The translations under genes were made by a program, and so were the position numbers. Positions 22,652 to 34,632 of a DNA stretch of 64,000 nt are shown piece after piece; position 1 is the first letter of the stretch, and each line of letters opens with the position of its first letter. The DNA is taken from assembly GCA_036186865.1 (NCBI GenBank), contig AP025043.1:32299236-32363235 (forward strand), given 5' to 3'. The notes below the pieces were generated by a model. It ran no database searches. It saw nothing but the letters and a program-made list of their open reading frames with translations, and was not told where the DNA came from. Origin of the DNA: Eustoma russellianum. Taxonomy: Eukaryota; Streptophyta; Magnoliopsida; Gentianales; Gentianaceae.

Positions 22652-24154
22652 TGTTGAGAAATATGTTTGGATAATTTTTCAAAGTCATGATTTTACATGT
22701 TGAATGCATAATAATGTCTTATAAATGATTAAAATTCGAAAAAGTAAAGAAAAATGACATCGATCTCTCAGGTTAATGAACTTCGATCGATCGATGAACA
22801 TCAAACCCTGACATCGATCGATCCATGTAGGGCAGAGAAAAATCAAGACCTTACTGTGAGACATCTATCTCTATACCTGAGACACATTCATCAATCGATG
22901 TACATCAAACCCTCACATTGATCGATCGATGTAGGTCATACACAAACTTTGAGCCTCACTGTGAGACATTGACCTCTCAAGTAGAGGCGCTTCGATCAAT
23001 CGATGTATAGGGTTTTTAGAAAAAATTTTCTAAAATGTGATAAAATGGTTGTTTTTATTTTTACATGATTTATGTATGTTTATCATGTTGTTATTATGTG
23101 TTTTTGATGAATATAAATGTCTTGTGACTAACGTGTCTTGGAAGTTTCTATAACTTACCAAAAAGGGCAAAAGTGACATTTTGAGTTTTCTAGGTACTTG
23201 ACTTTGCGAATATAATTCAAGGACCCATTCTCATCTTATTTATTGTCATAAAGGTGTTCTAATATCTATTTCTGACCATTGGGGTCATTTCTGGAGTTTT
23301 CTCTCACTAGGGGTATTTTGGTCATTTTACTCCCGAGGGCAGTTTTGGTATTTTTACCCAAGAAATCTCTTGCGTATCTTATTATCTTCATTCTGGAGTT
23401 TATTTATGGTGTTCTTGAAGATTGTTTAGTGGTTTTCTATCTTATTTCCCTAATTAGTGATATTATCGATAGTAGCGGGATATGTGACGAGTTTCGATGT
23501 CACATTCTATTTTCTTGTTGATGATTCTTATGACTAACTATATTATTGGATGTTCTTAATCATTATTTTACAGTGATTATAGGGTGTTCTTGGTGCAAAA
23601 TCTATTGCAACATACAAAGGATAAAAAGTGACGATTTTGGATTATATGTTGACATAATCTTGTCAACTATTATTTATTTATTTTTCTTTATTAAACCTGA
23701 GTTTGTACACATATATATGGGTTGGAAAACGTTCATAAAAATGTGGACAAGATGTCTTACTTAGTTTATGACATGTGTACAAGTGGACCAATCAAATACA
23801 AGCTAGTTGGCAAAATTGCCAACTTGGAAAATTATAAAGGTTGGCAACGACTATATGCTTGAGATTGGAGCTGATTTTTGTTCAAACTTTCAGTCATTGC
23901 GTGACCTATTCTCATGGTAAGAAGTTAAGGGTATAATGAAGGAATATGCCATCTTATGCTTGTGTATGATCTTCACATTTTCCAAGTCATTTTTCAAGAC
24001 AAAAATTTGACCATTACAAGTGCAAGGGCGGACCAATCGTTTCTTTATGTTGCCATGTGTGCAAAATGTTTATGTAGGCAACCAATGATGTGAAGACAAA
24101 TAGGGCTTGATGATGAAGATGGTGACACATAAGATTCCTATCTTCAAGGCCTAT
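22652..24154 (+). repeat. 3' LTR of Sire2, cut by the Sire3 array
   Basis: Starts TGTTGAGAAATATG after the PPT. Bases 23773-24154 match 15296-15683 of the 5' LTR. The LTR stops at AAGGCCTAT, where the uninterrupted 5' copy reads AGGCCTATATCTCAC, so the Sire3 array inserted here. The first part (22755-23010) carries the CATCGATCGATG-type repeats. Confidence 0.82.
22755..23010 (+). repeat. ATCGATCGATG tandem module in Sire2 LTR
   Basis: About two and a half units of roughly 125-130 bp. Each contains a (T/A)CGATCGATCGATG-type self-complementary core, CATCAAACCCT(G/C)ACAT, and TCACTGTGAGACAT. The units are diverged at several positions. Confidence 0.7.
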
Positions 24155-25197
24155 TATAGGACCTGTATAACACCACTAGAAGGGGGGTTGAATAGTGAGT
24201 GCAGAAAATTTTGTTTTTAAAACTTTTTTGACCAAATAACTCACTTGTGAAAATAGTTTCTGTTTTCAGATCCCGATTTGATTAATCTAGATGACCTAGT
24301 TGCTGACCTCCAAAAATTATGAAATTTGGTGAAGATGTGCTATGAGTGTCTCACAACAATTTCAGATTAAAATTCCAAGCATACCCCTTGAAAACATGTT
24401 TTGGTACAGATTGCGTCAATCTGCCAGAAATTGTACTCTAAAATGAAAAATTTATTCCTATTAATTGGTAACTCTAAATGACTTGCTAATTTTATGGTAT
24501 GATCCTAAAGATGTGTATTTTAATGGGTTAAAACAATTTTTTGAAATTCCTTTGGTAAGTATATCAATCACGTTGATGTTCTCAACCTTTGTAGATCTAA
24601 GAATCAGATTGCACTAGTCTCAGATCTACTAATGTTTGACTGACTTATAGTTACCCAAATGAGATGAAACTTGTACCAAATGAAAGCTAGGATATGTAGT
24701 TATGTTTCTACAAAATTTTGTGATTTTTGAAAATCATTTGCTATTTTTACCATGCTAATAAAAACGATGCGGAAAACAAGAACTTAAAGTAAAAAATGCT
24801 GAAAAGTAAGAACACCAAGATTTTTATACTGGTTCGGTTAAGACTACCTACTCCAGTCTTTGAGGACACCTTCCTCGGTATTCGCTAAATACAAAAACAC
24901 CTTGACACAATGGTGACTAGAGTTAAACACCAACTCCACCCTTTTACCATCAAACAAGCAAACAAAACAACATGAACACCACCACCGATTGAATGAAGGC
25001 TTGATTACACCTTGATTAACCTTTTTCATGAGATGAATGTATGTGGGTGGTTTACACACAAGGCTATATAGTATATGGAAAATGTGTATGATAGGCTTGA
25101 GGCTAATAGCAAGAGAAAAGAATGGAAGGAAAAGAGAGTAGTCTTGCTTTGGACTTGAAAGAATATCATCTTTTCTTAGCCTTGATTGCACCATCTT

Positions 25198-25212
25198 GCC
25201 CCTTTTTATAGT
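25198..25212 (-). promoter_or_regulatory. TATA box of Sire3 LTR A
   Basis: The minus strand reads CACTATAAAAAGGGG. It is kept in LTR B (about 29055-29068, TATAAAAAGGG) and roughly in LTR E (about 51481). Confidence 0.6.
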
Positions 25213-26514
25213 GTTTTTGGCCGCCTCTAGGGTTTGATTTCTTCCTTGATAATTTTATTGAATGCCCTTGAAAGATTGCTTTGTATAGATTGTGACACAT
25301 CCTTGCTTACTTGGCGCAACACGATTGGACGAATGACTTGTCTTCACTGAGTTTCCACTTCTTGATAGGTCATCTTTAATCTAACTTGGCACTCCTTAAA
25401 TGAGTTGGAATTTCCTCTTAAAAATCTGAAACATGTGCTCAAAATCAAGGTGAATAATTTTGGAATAAAATTGAAGACAAAATGGTTAAAAATCGACCAC
25501 TCAAACAACATGTGCTGAAATTTTCAGCATGTGTTGTATTTTGAATTGTTTCCTTGTGTGTTGCCCTCTTCAGTGTCACCAATCATGTGTGGCATATCCT
25601 CCACCAATTAAAGTGCAAATAAGCTCCACCTAGGCTTCAAAAATGTTGAACTAGGCGTGTGCATTCAGCTGCACATGTGCTAAATTCTTGTTATGAAAAC
25701 TTTGTCAAATAATGCATAATCTTCACATACATGGTATATTTGAATCAGCCCTAATTTAATTTTTCTAGAACACTAACATGTCTTGAATCTGTAAAAACTG
25801 TCTAGATACATGTTACATCAATGTCAAAAAGGTTTCATGTGCCTAGGGTAGTAGAAAACCGAATTTTCGACTTTCGTCGATTACGCGATTTTTCTCCGAT
25901 TAATTTCAAACCTCTTACACATGTAATATATATTATGTAAGACATAATATACATAAAATGAGGTGTATAGTCAGCTCCAATGGCTGTGTAGAAAACGCCC
26001 CATGTGCCAAAATAACCTACAATTTGAATTTCCCACAAATTTAGGCTAAATTGTGGGTGATTTGTGTGTGTAAACATGGTATGACTTTTTGGCTGAATAT
26101 GACATGTGGATCACGAAATTTTGGACTATTTTTAGTGTATATAGCATTTCCATCTTTATATGGTAAGTACGTGACATGTCTGTGAAGTTTTGGTAATCAC
26201 CTGATACGACAATCTTCGGTTTATGAACTTGTGAAATGTTGTTATAATTTTGATGTCACTATGACTTGTAATATATGATATGAGACCTGTATATACTCAT
26301 AAATATGATGTGTATATAGTAGTGTGATGTTGACGTACGTTTATAATATAGATGACGTGTTGGTGGAATGTCAGAATATAAGTATATAGTGTATCTTTAA
26401 AAAAATTTGTATATGAAATATATATATGTATATGGCGTGTGATTTGAATGAGATGAGGAGACCTTCCATTTCAAGTTTGTTGCCATATAGCTCTCTCCAA
26501 ATATGTCCTCATTC

Positions 26515-26575
26515 AATGAACTAGTTAGTTCATTAACTTAAGAACGTCACTTAATGAACTAGTTTAGTTCATTAA
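26515..26575 (-). promoter_or_regulatory. Paired LTR palindromes, Sire3
   Basis: AATGAACTA-GT-TAGTTCATT (9-bp arms) and TTAATGAACTA-GTT-TAGTTCATTAA (11-bp arms), 16 bp apart. The pair is repeated at about 34357-34415 in LTR B, 49026-49085 in LTR C (with changes) and 63876-63940 in LTR E. It lies upstream of the TATA box on the minus strand, as expected for a U3 enhancer. Confidence 0.72.
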
Positions 26576-26787
26576 TCATGGCACCTGAAAATAGTACAAA
26601 GACAACAATGTTTGCATGATGTAAGCTTTAATGCTTCATGGTTTGTTAGCAAGACAACATTATGTATAAACATGTAAAGCATTTTTATCACGTGCATACA
26701 TCAAGTAACACTTATCTCATGCATTTCGTAAACACGTAACATGTAAATCATGCATTTTCAAATAACTGAAACCTCAATTTATCAACG

Positions 26788-27000
26788 ATCTCCCCCTTTT
26801 GATGATTTGAAAAATAACATTTATCCATGATACAAATGTGATCGCTCCGCCTACAATTATGCACAAATTTAAAATTTGAATTTCATATCACTCCCCTTAA
26901 ATCATGCTTCTCTCTCCCTTCCCCCTTTAATCACGCTTTTCTCTTCCCCTTAAATCTTTCTTTTCTCTGCCCCTTTATTTTGTAAACGTCATCAAAATCA
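26788..27000 (-). promoter_or_regulatory. Multiple polypurine tracts, Sire3 body 1
   Basis: The minus strand carries AAATAAAGGGGCAGAG, TTTAAGGGGAAGAG, TTAAAGGGGGAAGG and TTTAAGGGGAGTG, and then AAAAGGGGGAGAT next to LTR A. This is the Sirevirus mPPT pattern. Confidence 0.82.
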
Positions 27001-27142
27001 TAAGTAAGAATTGAAAGAAATAGTTGTTTATAGCATATCAACAGAAATCATGCATTTCAAGTGCGTTCTTAAGGGTTATTGATTCAAACCTTTGCAAGAA
27101 TACCTTTTGGTACTCCAAATTGGGTGACCTTTCTCGGTTATA

Positions 27143-27910
27143 CTAAAGGTGAGAAAATAGATGAAGTAGCAATATTATAAATGTTATAAATGTTAGCGGC
27201 ATGTCTATTTGGTCTATGGCAGAGAATATCATTATGAGCATGCTAAGATCTTCGTTTTTGATATGCATTTGTGTTAGTGTGCATGGTGCATGGTCTGGAT
27301 GCATTTGTGTTGTCTGAATGTATCGATAAAATACATAATTGCATTTTGTATGTGATGAAATAGAAGGAGTACGATGAGATATAATGTGTGGTGCACTAGA
27401 TATCTTCTTAGGTTGTACATTTACATGTGTTTGTTTAGAAGATAGAACAAGGTTTGTAGACTTGTTATGTACCTTATTTTCTTCAACGTACCATAATTTG
27501 GTTTTATCATTTTCATGCTTTTGAGAAGAAATAAGGCGATCTAACATGCAAGTACATGCATCGAATTGTTTTACCGTATTTTCTAAGTCTGCATTTCTTG
27601 ATTTCAAATTTGAAATCTCGTCTTTCAACTCGGTGTTCACGGATTCTAAAGAGGAAATCTCAGATTTTAATGAATTTATCATGCAAGACGATTCTTCTTT
27701 TGAAATGTTTAATTGGGATACAAGGTTCGTGTTAGAAGATTCTAACAATTTCTTGTCTTCAATTAAGCGTTTCTTTTCTTTTGCAAGAGTCTTAGAAAAC
27801 TTATGTAATTCAAGATATTGAACATACAGATCACGATACGATGGTTCAGAAACGGAATCAGAATCGGAATTTACCTCACTATAAAAAGGTGGAGGCCTTT
27901 GGCTTGACAT
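27143..27910 (-). CDS. Sire3 body 1: coiled-coil Gag fragment, 255 aa
   Basis: An open frame from ATG 27910, only 78 nt after the PBS. It lacks the UBN2 capsid domain and zinc knuckle. It consists of a Ser-rich start (MSSQRPPPFYSEVNSDSDS), the PSYRDLYVQYLELHKFSKTL block known from Sirevirus Gag tails, about 110 residues of heptad-like coiled coil (residues 45-120), and CMLDRLISSQKHEN. The tail shifts frame near 27370, after TPSISSHTK. Further along, FGVPKGILAK marks the Gag/protease border peptide of full elements. The same fusion occurs in body 2, so the deletion is a family trait and not local damage. If made, the protein could only oligomerise; capsid and enzymes would have to come from another element. 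Confidence 0.7.
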   Translation of the reverse strand: MSSQRPPPFYSEVNSDSDSVSEPSYRDLYVQYLELHKFSKTLAKEKKRLIEDKKLLESSNTNLVSQLNISKEESSCMINSLKSEISSLESVNTELKDEISNLKSRNADLENTVKQFDACTCMLDRLISSQKHENDKTKLWYVEENKVHNKSTNLVLSSKQTHVNVQPKKISSAPHIISHRTPSISSHTKCNYVFYRYIQTTQMHPDHAPCTLTQMHIKNEDLSMLIMIFSAIDQIDMPLTFITFIILLLHLFSHL

Positions 27911-27987
27911 ACCTTCTTGGTCGGTTTCGTGGCAAGTGGATGCTGTCTCACAAAGATTGTTAGATCTTCTTGTTGTTAGTGTACCTC

Positions 27988-27999
27988 GCTATGATACCA
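27988..27999 (-). promoter_or_regulatory. Primer binding site, Sire3 body 1
   Basis: The minus strand reads TGGTATCATAGC (11 of 12 to the initiator tRNA-Met PBS), 2 nt after LTR B ends. Confidence 0.85.
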
Positions 28000-30051
28000 C
28001 TTGTAACACCTGTATAGCAGCACTAGAAAGGGGGGTTGAATAGTGAGTGCGGAAAATTCGGTTTTTAAAACTTTTTGGACCAAATAACTCACTTTTGAAA
28101 ACAGTTTCTGTTTTCATATCCTGATTTGATTAATCTAGATGGCCTAGCTGTAGACCTCCAAAAATTATGAAATTTGGTGAAGATGTGCTCTCCAATGTTA
28201 TGAGTGTCCCACAAAAATGTCAGATTAAAGTTCCAAGTCTAACCCCTTAAAAACACATTTTGGTACAAATTGCATCAATCTGCCATAAACTGTACTTCGA
28301 AATACAAATTTTATTCCTATTAATTGGAAACTCTAAATGACTTGCAAATTTTATGGCATGACCCTCAAGATGTTTATCGTAATGGGTTAAAACAGTTTTT
28401 CAAAATTCCCTAGGTATGTATATCAATCACGGTTATGTGCTCAACCTTTGCAAATCTGAGAATCAGATTGAGCTAGTCTCAGAACTATTAATGTTTGACT
28501 GACTTATAGTTATCCAAATGAGATGAAACTTGTGCCAACTGAAAGCTAGGATGTGTGGCTATGTTTCTGCAAAATTTTGTGATTTTTGAAATTTTTTTTC
28601 TATTTTTGTTGTGCTATGAAAACGATGTAGAAAACAAGAATTCAAATTAAAAGTGCTAAAAAGTAAGAACACCGAGATTTTTATACTGGTTCGGTTAAGA
28701 CAACCTACTCAAGTCTTCGAGGACACCTTCCTCAGTATTCACTAAACACAAAAAAACCTTGACACAAGAGTGACTAGAGTTAAACACCATCTCCACCCTT
28801 TTACAATCAAACAAGCAAACAAAACAACACGAACACCACCACCGATCGAATGAAGGCTTGATCATACCTTGATCAACCTTTTACACGAGATGAACGTATG
28901 TGGGTGGTTTACAAAAAACCTATATAGTATATGCAAAATATGTATGATAGGCTTGAGGCTAATAGAAAGAGAAAAAATGGAAGAAGAAGAGAGTAGTCTT
29001 GCTTTGGACTTGTAAGACTATCAACTTTTCTTAGCCTTGATTGCACCATCTTGCCCTTTTTATAGTGTTGTTGGTCGCCCTATGGTTTGATTTCTTCCTT
29101 GAGAATTGTCTTGAATACCCTTGGAAGATTTCTTTGTATAGATGGTGTCACAACCTTGCTTACTTGGCGCAACACGATTGGACGAATAACTTGTCTTCGC
29201 GTAATTGTCACTTCTTGATAGGTCATCTTTAATCCACTTTGGAACTCCATAAATGAGCTAGAATATGTTCTTAAAATCTGAAACATGTGCTCAAAATCTA
29301 GGTGAATAACTTTCAAATAATCATGATGTGAACTCCTTAAAGTTTGGAATAAAATTGAAGACAAAATGTGTTAAAAATCGGCCACTCAAACAACATGTGC
29401 TAAAATTTCTGTATGTGTTGCATTTTGAATTATTTCCTTGTGTGTTACCCCCTTCAATGTCACCAATCATGTGTGGTATATCCTCCACCAATTAAAATGC
29501 CAAATAAGGTCCACCTAGGCTCCAAAAATGTTGAACTAGGCGTGTACATTAAGTTGCACATGTGCTGAATTCTTGTTATATAAACTTTGTCAAATGATGC
29601 ATAATCTTCATATACATGGTAAATTTCAATCAGCCCTAATTTGATTTTTCTAGCACACTCTAACATGTCTTGAATATGTAAAAAGTGTCGAGATACATAT
29701 TACATCAATGTCAAAAAGGTTCCATTTGCATAGGTGTAGCGCCCCGCACCCGGCCTCGTCCATATACGGTGCACCCGCCGTACTTCACTGAGGAGAGTAC
29801 AAGGCGTCATGCATAACATGCGAACATCCATAACATAAGTCTTGGACTCCCATGCTAACATTCAACATGGTAGTAAAATTTTGGCAGAATTAAAACTTTT
29901 CAAAATAAACATGCATTACTAAATTACTAAGTTCCCAAAAGTAGTAGTCCCACAAAATGACATAACCGAAATTCAGAGAGTTCCATCATAGTCATAATAC
30001 AAAACTTCTTGGCCAAAAGTCCTTAGCTTAGCTCCCTTCATATCTTCTCGC

Positions 30052-30172
30052 CTATGGATAAGGTACCCTCGGCTCATCCTCGATCCATTCTACCTTGGCA
30101 TTATCTGGCTCTGGGGGAAAAATAAAGTGTGAGTGATAAAAATCACACAGCAAGAATACAATAAACTACCAT
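30052..30172 (-). pseudogene. LTR micro-ORF remnant, family Q (solo LTR in LTR B)
   Basis: ATG at 30172 is followed by MVVYCILAV and a TGA, then FLSLTLYFS. An extra C in the C-run (CCCCC against CCCC in the other Q copy) breaks the frame. The tail then reads PDNAKVEWIEDEPRVPYP and TAG. The acidic tail is intact and in the same phase after the CAG as in the other copies. Confidence 0.5.
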
Positions 30173-30504
30173 GAAATACGTAAAGAATCATAACATGAAT
30201 GTATTACCCCAAAAACCTCAAATAATCATAATTCATACCTGATCTAGGGTCCTGTACCTACTTGACGTTCGGCTTAAGCATGTTTTAGGGAATGCTATAC
30301 CATACCTGATCTTGGATCCTGTACCTACTTGACGTTCGGCTTAAGCATGTTTTTAGGGAATGCTATACCAATAATAACTTATAACCATTAACTGTAACAT
30401 GCAACATGTCCTCATGATCGTGAATTATACAAGATGCAATGCATGATATCATGTCATGTCAAAACATCATTTTGGTATCATAAAGTAACATGTCGTAAAA
30501 ACAG

Positions 30505-30720
30505 AGTGTCAGATCAATTAACCCCGGATCTGAGCGGGTCCAGAACATATCATCAGACCAATTAACCCTGGGCCTGAACGGGTCCAGAACAGATATCAAA
30601 TCAATTAACCCTGGATCTGAACGGGTCCAGAACAGATATCAGATCAATTAACCCCGGATCTGAACGGGTCCAGAACATATCATGTCATCAGAATAATTAA
30701 CCCCGGGTCTGGAGTCGGGT
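30505..30720 (-). repeat. Minisatellite in family Q LTR
   Basis: About four units of 50-60 bp built on ATCAATTAACCC(C/T)GG and ATCTGA(A/G)CGGGTCCAGAACA. The same array, inverted, is at 39060-39265. Confidence 0.82.
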
Positions 30721-33700
30721 TAGTCGCATGCTTGGCCGGCAAAGGAATCATGAAGCTTTCTTTAAAAACATAGGACCGTAAAAACTTTTCATGCATAACG
30801 AAAACATAGTCTCTTGTAAAACTTGCTTGCATCATAAAATCCATGAAAATCAGTTTCATGATCATGCATGATACATGTCGTGATATGCAATGCAAGTCAT
30901 GACATGAATAAGCGTATGCATTCCTTATAACATATCAACATGCATGAATGCGGAGGCTAAATTCTTCCAGACTTTTACTTCATATTCATGGGGCGGTTAA
31001 GCTAACCAAATAAGTCCATTTCCATAGTCTTTTGTCATCCATACATTAGGTGGAATCTTAGATACATGTCGTAAAAATTTCAGATTACTTCAATAACCAT
31101 AAAAGGCTCATTTAATTAACTTCCGAAACGTATTAAGTGCTGAAACTGAACTAACATGTTCTACTAAAAATTCAATTGCGGCAAATCCGAGATTCATTTT
31201 TCAGAAATTCCAACTCGCACAAATCATAAACATGTGGAACTAGTATCCTACCAAAATTTAGCCTATTTTCATATCTCTAAGTCCCCTTTCTGAGTCCATA
31301 AATTCGTTACTAAACTTCAGATTGGTTCCAGTGATTTCAGTGGAGCAGTTTGACTAATTATTTCATATAAAATAATCCAGAACTTGTTTTATCAAAATTC
31401 CAGCTGGCGTGTTCACTACACTCATAGTATTATTAGCATGCCAAAAATCAGCTTTATTGGTCCTCTACAAGGTCTCCTTTTCAGCCGTTCAAAATGTTAC
31501 ATCATTCTGTCATGTTCCAGAATTTACAGTCTGAGCAGTCTCACTAATTATTTTATTAAAAATTAACCATAACTTATTTTACCAAAATTCTAACTCTCAT
31601 TTCTGCTACACTCATGGGACTAGATCTGTGCCAAAAATCATATTTATTGAAGGTCCATAAAGTCATCTTTTAATTCGTTGAAACAAGTAATCAATTCTGC
31701 CCAACTCCAGAATTTTCTACTGGAGCAGTTTTACCGTATAATGTTTTACAAATAATCCGTAACTGATTTTAACGAAATTCCAACTCTCACTTGCACTACA
31801 CTCACGAGGCTAGCTCTGTACCAAAAATTAGCTTCATTAAGGGTCGGTGAGGTCAGTTCTTAAACCATCTAAGACGTCACTCTATTCTGTCCACTTCCAG
31901 TGGTTTGCTATTTTGTCATCTTATCCAAGTCAAATGTCCATGTTTTCACTCAATACTTTGGGCCGAAACATGTGTGTTGCCTTAACCACATTTTACAACA
32001 CATATTCAAGCATGCATTCACATTCAAGAGTCATCTTAATCTAAACTTACCAACAACCTCATAAAGCTCCTAGCTTTCACATGTATTCTTTCCTTAGGAC
32101 CTTTTGTGTTACATTCACAAGTCAATCTTGTCTAGACCTACTTAGGTGAACCTTATTTCACTCTAGTTCAGCCTTATTTCATGTAGCATATAGGAAAAGA
32201 CTTCATCTTTAACGGAATAAATCACATGCAAGGCATTGTTCTTAGGGAGTCACTAAGATATAGTCTCAAACTTAAGACATTCAACTAAAGATCATATCTT
32301 AAGAACTTCTAAGCATTCAAGTCACAAACTCTTTAAATAAATCATGAGAGATCATTGTATACTTGCCTCTTCAAGCTAAAGCTCTTGTCTTTGCTTGGTT
32401 ATGGAGTGAGTTGAAATCCTTCTCCTCCCTTACCTTGAGCATACGGTTTTGATGGAAATGAAAGGAAAAGATTAGTCTTTATTCAATAGAGGAAATTGGA
32501 TAGGTTTGAGGTCTAGAGCTTCTTACCAAAATGAGCTTGGAATGGAGATGCAAGCACCTTAGTATAACACCACCTAGGAAAGTTGAAGACTTTAACCTAT
32601 TTAACCCATGGATGTCACGGTTTTGGCATGGAGAAAAGGAGTTCATGTGAGCTTCATTCTTCACCAAATAAGAATTCACTTAAGGAAGCTTGGAACAAGA
32701 CTTACCTAGATGTCTTCTTGAGTCTTGAAAGTGAAGTTGAACTCCTATCCTCCAAGATGAAGAGGCCGAAATATTTGTGGTGGGAGATGAGGGAATTTTT
32801 GCTAAGTGTTGCTCTTGCTTGAATGTGTCTTGAGAGGAGTCTCAAGATGACAAGAAGGTAGATGTTTCTAGAAGGGTTTAAAACATACAAGGGAAACGGT
32901 TTTGGAGGGATTTTAGAGCTTTCTTGAGTGCTAATCAAGGTTAGGTTAGTATAACCTTGGTTACTTTAGTCCAACTATGGCTACTTTGGTGCTAACCCAA
33001 GTTACTTTATTAAATCATGGTTATCTTAACCTTGGTTTAAAGGAAAAAGTAACCATGGTAGGATTTAAAAATCCTCCATGTCTAGACACTAAGGGGGCTG
33101 TTTGGTTGGGGTCTTTATGGCCTCAACCATACTACCTCTTTCTTTAATGAGTTGTCTTACTTGTTCCTTAAATGCATGTCTACTTTATTTTCTATTTATT
33201 CTTTGCATAATAACTTCTTTTATTAATGGTGTAGTAGACTTGAAGTAATTATTTTAACTAATAAAATTGGCTAGAGAATTCTAGAACCCTTACATGTCTT
33301 GGCCGAAATTTTTGAGCTTCTTGGGCATCTTGATATTTCTTGTAATTTTAATTCATGTACTATATTGTTTCCTTTATTTTATCATATTCTAAGAATAGTA
33401 TGTGTATGTATACATACATATACACGCCATGTGCACTATATATATATATATATATCCTCCTATGTATACGCATGTAGGTATTTGTACATTTCGCACACAT
33501 ATATCATATACACGCACATACATACATAGTGGTATGTATGGTTCATATAACTCTATATTTCATATACTACTTTCTTGAAGTTTCCCTTATTTAATTTGAC
33601 TTGGTATCACCTCAATAATAATTAAGTAAATAGGGTTAAGTTGACTTAAGTAACACGCGCTAGAAGAAATTGTCGCTTTCATTCCATCTCTTATTCATAG

Positions 33701-34632
33701 TTTTCACGTACATGATCGTTGGGGTACAACAGTAGGGTTGTAGAAAACCAAATTTTCGACTTTCGTCGATAATGCAATTTTTCTCTGATTAATTTCAAAC
33801 TTCTTACACATGTAATATATTATGTCAGACATAATATACATAAAATGAGGTGTATATTCAGCTCCAATGGCTGTGTAGAAAACGCCCCATGTACCAAAAT
33901 AACCCTCAATTTTAATTCTCCACAAATTTAGGCTAAATTGTGGGTGATTTGTGTGTGTAAACATGGTATAAATTTGTGGCTGAATATCACATGTGGATCA
34001 CGAAATTTTGGAGTATTTTTAGTGTATATAGGCTTGGCATCTTTATATGGTAAGTACGTGACATGTCGGTGAAGTTTCGGTAGTTATCCGATACGATAAT
34101 TTTTGGTTTATTACCATGTGACACGTTGTTATAATTTTGATGTCACTATGACTTGTAATATATGATATGAGATCTGTATATACTCATAAATATAATGTGT
34201 ATATAGTGGTGTGATGTTGACGTACGTTTATAATATATATGACGTGTATAAGTATATAATGTACATGTATGGGGCGTGTGATTTGAATGAGATGAGGAGA
34301 CTTTCAATTTCCATTTTTTTTGCGATATAGGTCTCTCCAAATTTTTTCTTCTTTTAATGAACTAGTTAGTTCATTAACTTAAGCACTTCACTTAATGAAC
34401 TAGTTTAGTTCATTAATCATGGTACCTGAAAATTGTATAAAGACAACAAATGTTTGTCATATGATGTAAGCTTTAACGCTTCATGATTTTTTAGTACGAC
34501 AACGCTATATATAAACATGTAAAGCATTTTTGTCACATGCATACAACAAGTAACACTTATTTCATGCATTTCGTAAACACGTAAAATTTAAATCATGCAT
34601 TTTCGAATCACTCAAACCCCGATTTCTCAACA

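Larger units (their letters stand above)
15296..24154 (+). mobile_element. Sirevirus-type Ty1-copia (Sire2), degraded
   Basis: The order is partial 5' LTR, PBS, Gag (UBN2 type), zinc knuckle, coiled coil, protease remnant, GAG-pre-integrase, integrase, RT, RNase H, polypurine motifs and partial 3' LTR. The LTR identity is shown by 15296-15683 matching 23773-24154. The 5' LTR lacks its first ~1.1 kb. The 3' LTR is cut at 24154, where the Sire3 array begins. Many stops and frameshifts make it older and less intact than the elements around it. Confidence 0.87.
24155..26787 (-). repeat. Sire3 LTR A
   Basis: On the minus strand it starts CGTTGATAAATTG (TG to CG at the first base compared with the other copies, TGTTGAGAAATCG) and ends ACAGGTCCTATA (CA to TA). 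It is a full-length 2633-bp LTR. A TATA box (CACTATAAAAAGGGG, minus strand) lies at about 25198-25212. Palindromes lie at 26515-26534 and 26551-26575. It is the leftmost LTR of the array, inserted in Sire2. Confidence 0.83.
29735..33731 (-). mobile_element. Solo LTR, gypsy family Q, minus strand
   Basis: A single 3997-bp LTR. The minus-strand ends are TGTTGTACCCCAACG and GGGGCGCTACA. There is no internal region. The flanks are ATAGG and GTAGG, a 5-bp target duplication with one mismatch, placed exactly where the other Sire3 LTRs are continuous. It is the product of LTR-LTR recombination that removed a full element. It is an inverted relative of 36058-39973. It keeps the minisatellite (30505-30720), the CTTTATTTTTCCCCCAG box and the EWIEDEP coding block (30052-30172). 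Confidence 0.85.
28002..34632 (-). repeat. Sire3 LTR B, split by a solo gypsy LTR
   Basis: It occupies 28002-29734 and 33732-34632. Its minus-strand ends are TGTTGAGAAATCG and CAGGTGTTACA. The PBS follows on one side and a PPT-like AAAAGGCAGAGA precedes it on the other. It therefore serves as the 5' LTR of body 1 and the 3' LTR of the next unit. Without the insertion it is 2629 bp. Confidence 0.83.

Noticed and set aside
33299..33529. Small Ile/Tyr-rich ORFs in LTRs (also 36259-36480, 9395-9650)
   Set aside because: They are made by TATATA and TACATA low-complexity runs and are not conserved between family copies.
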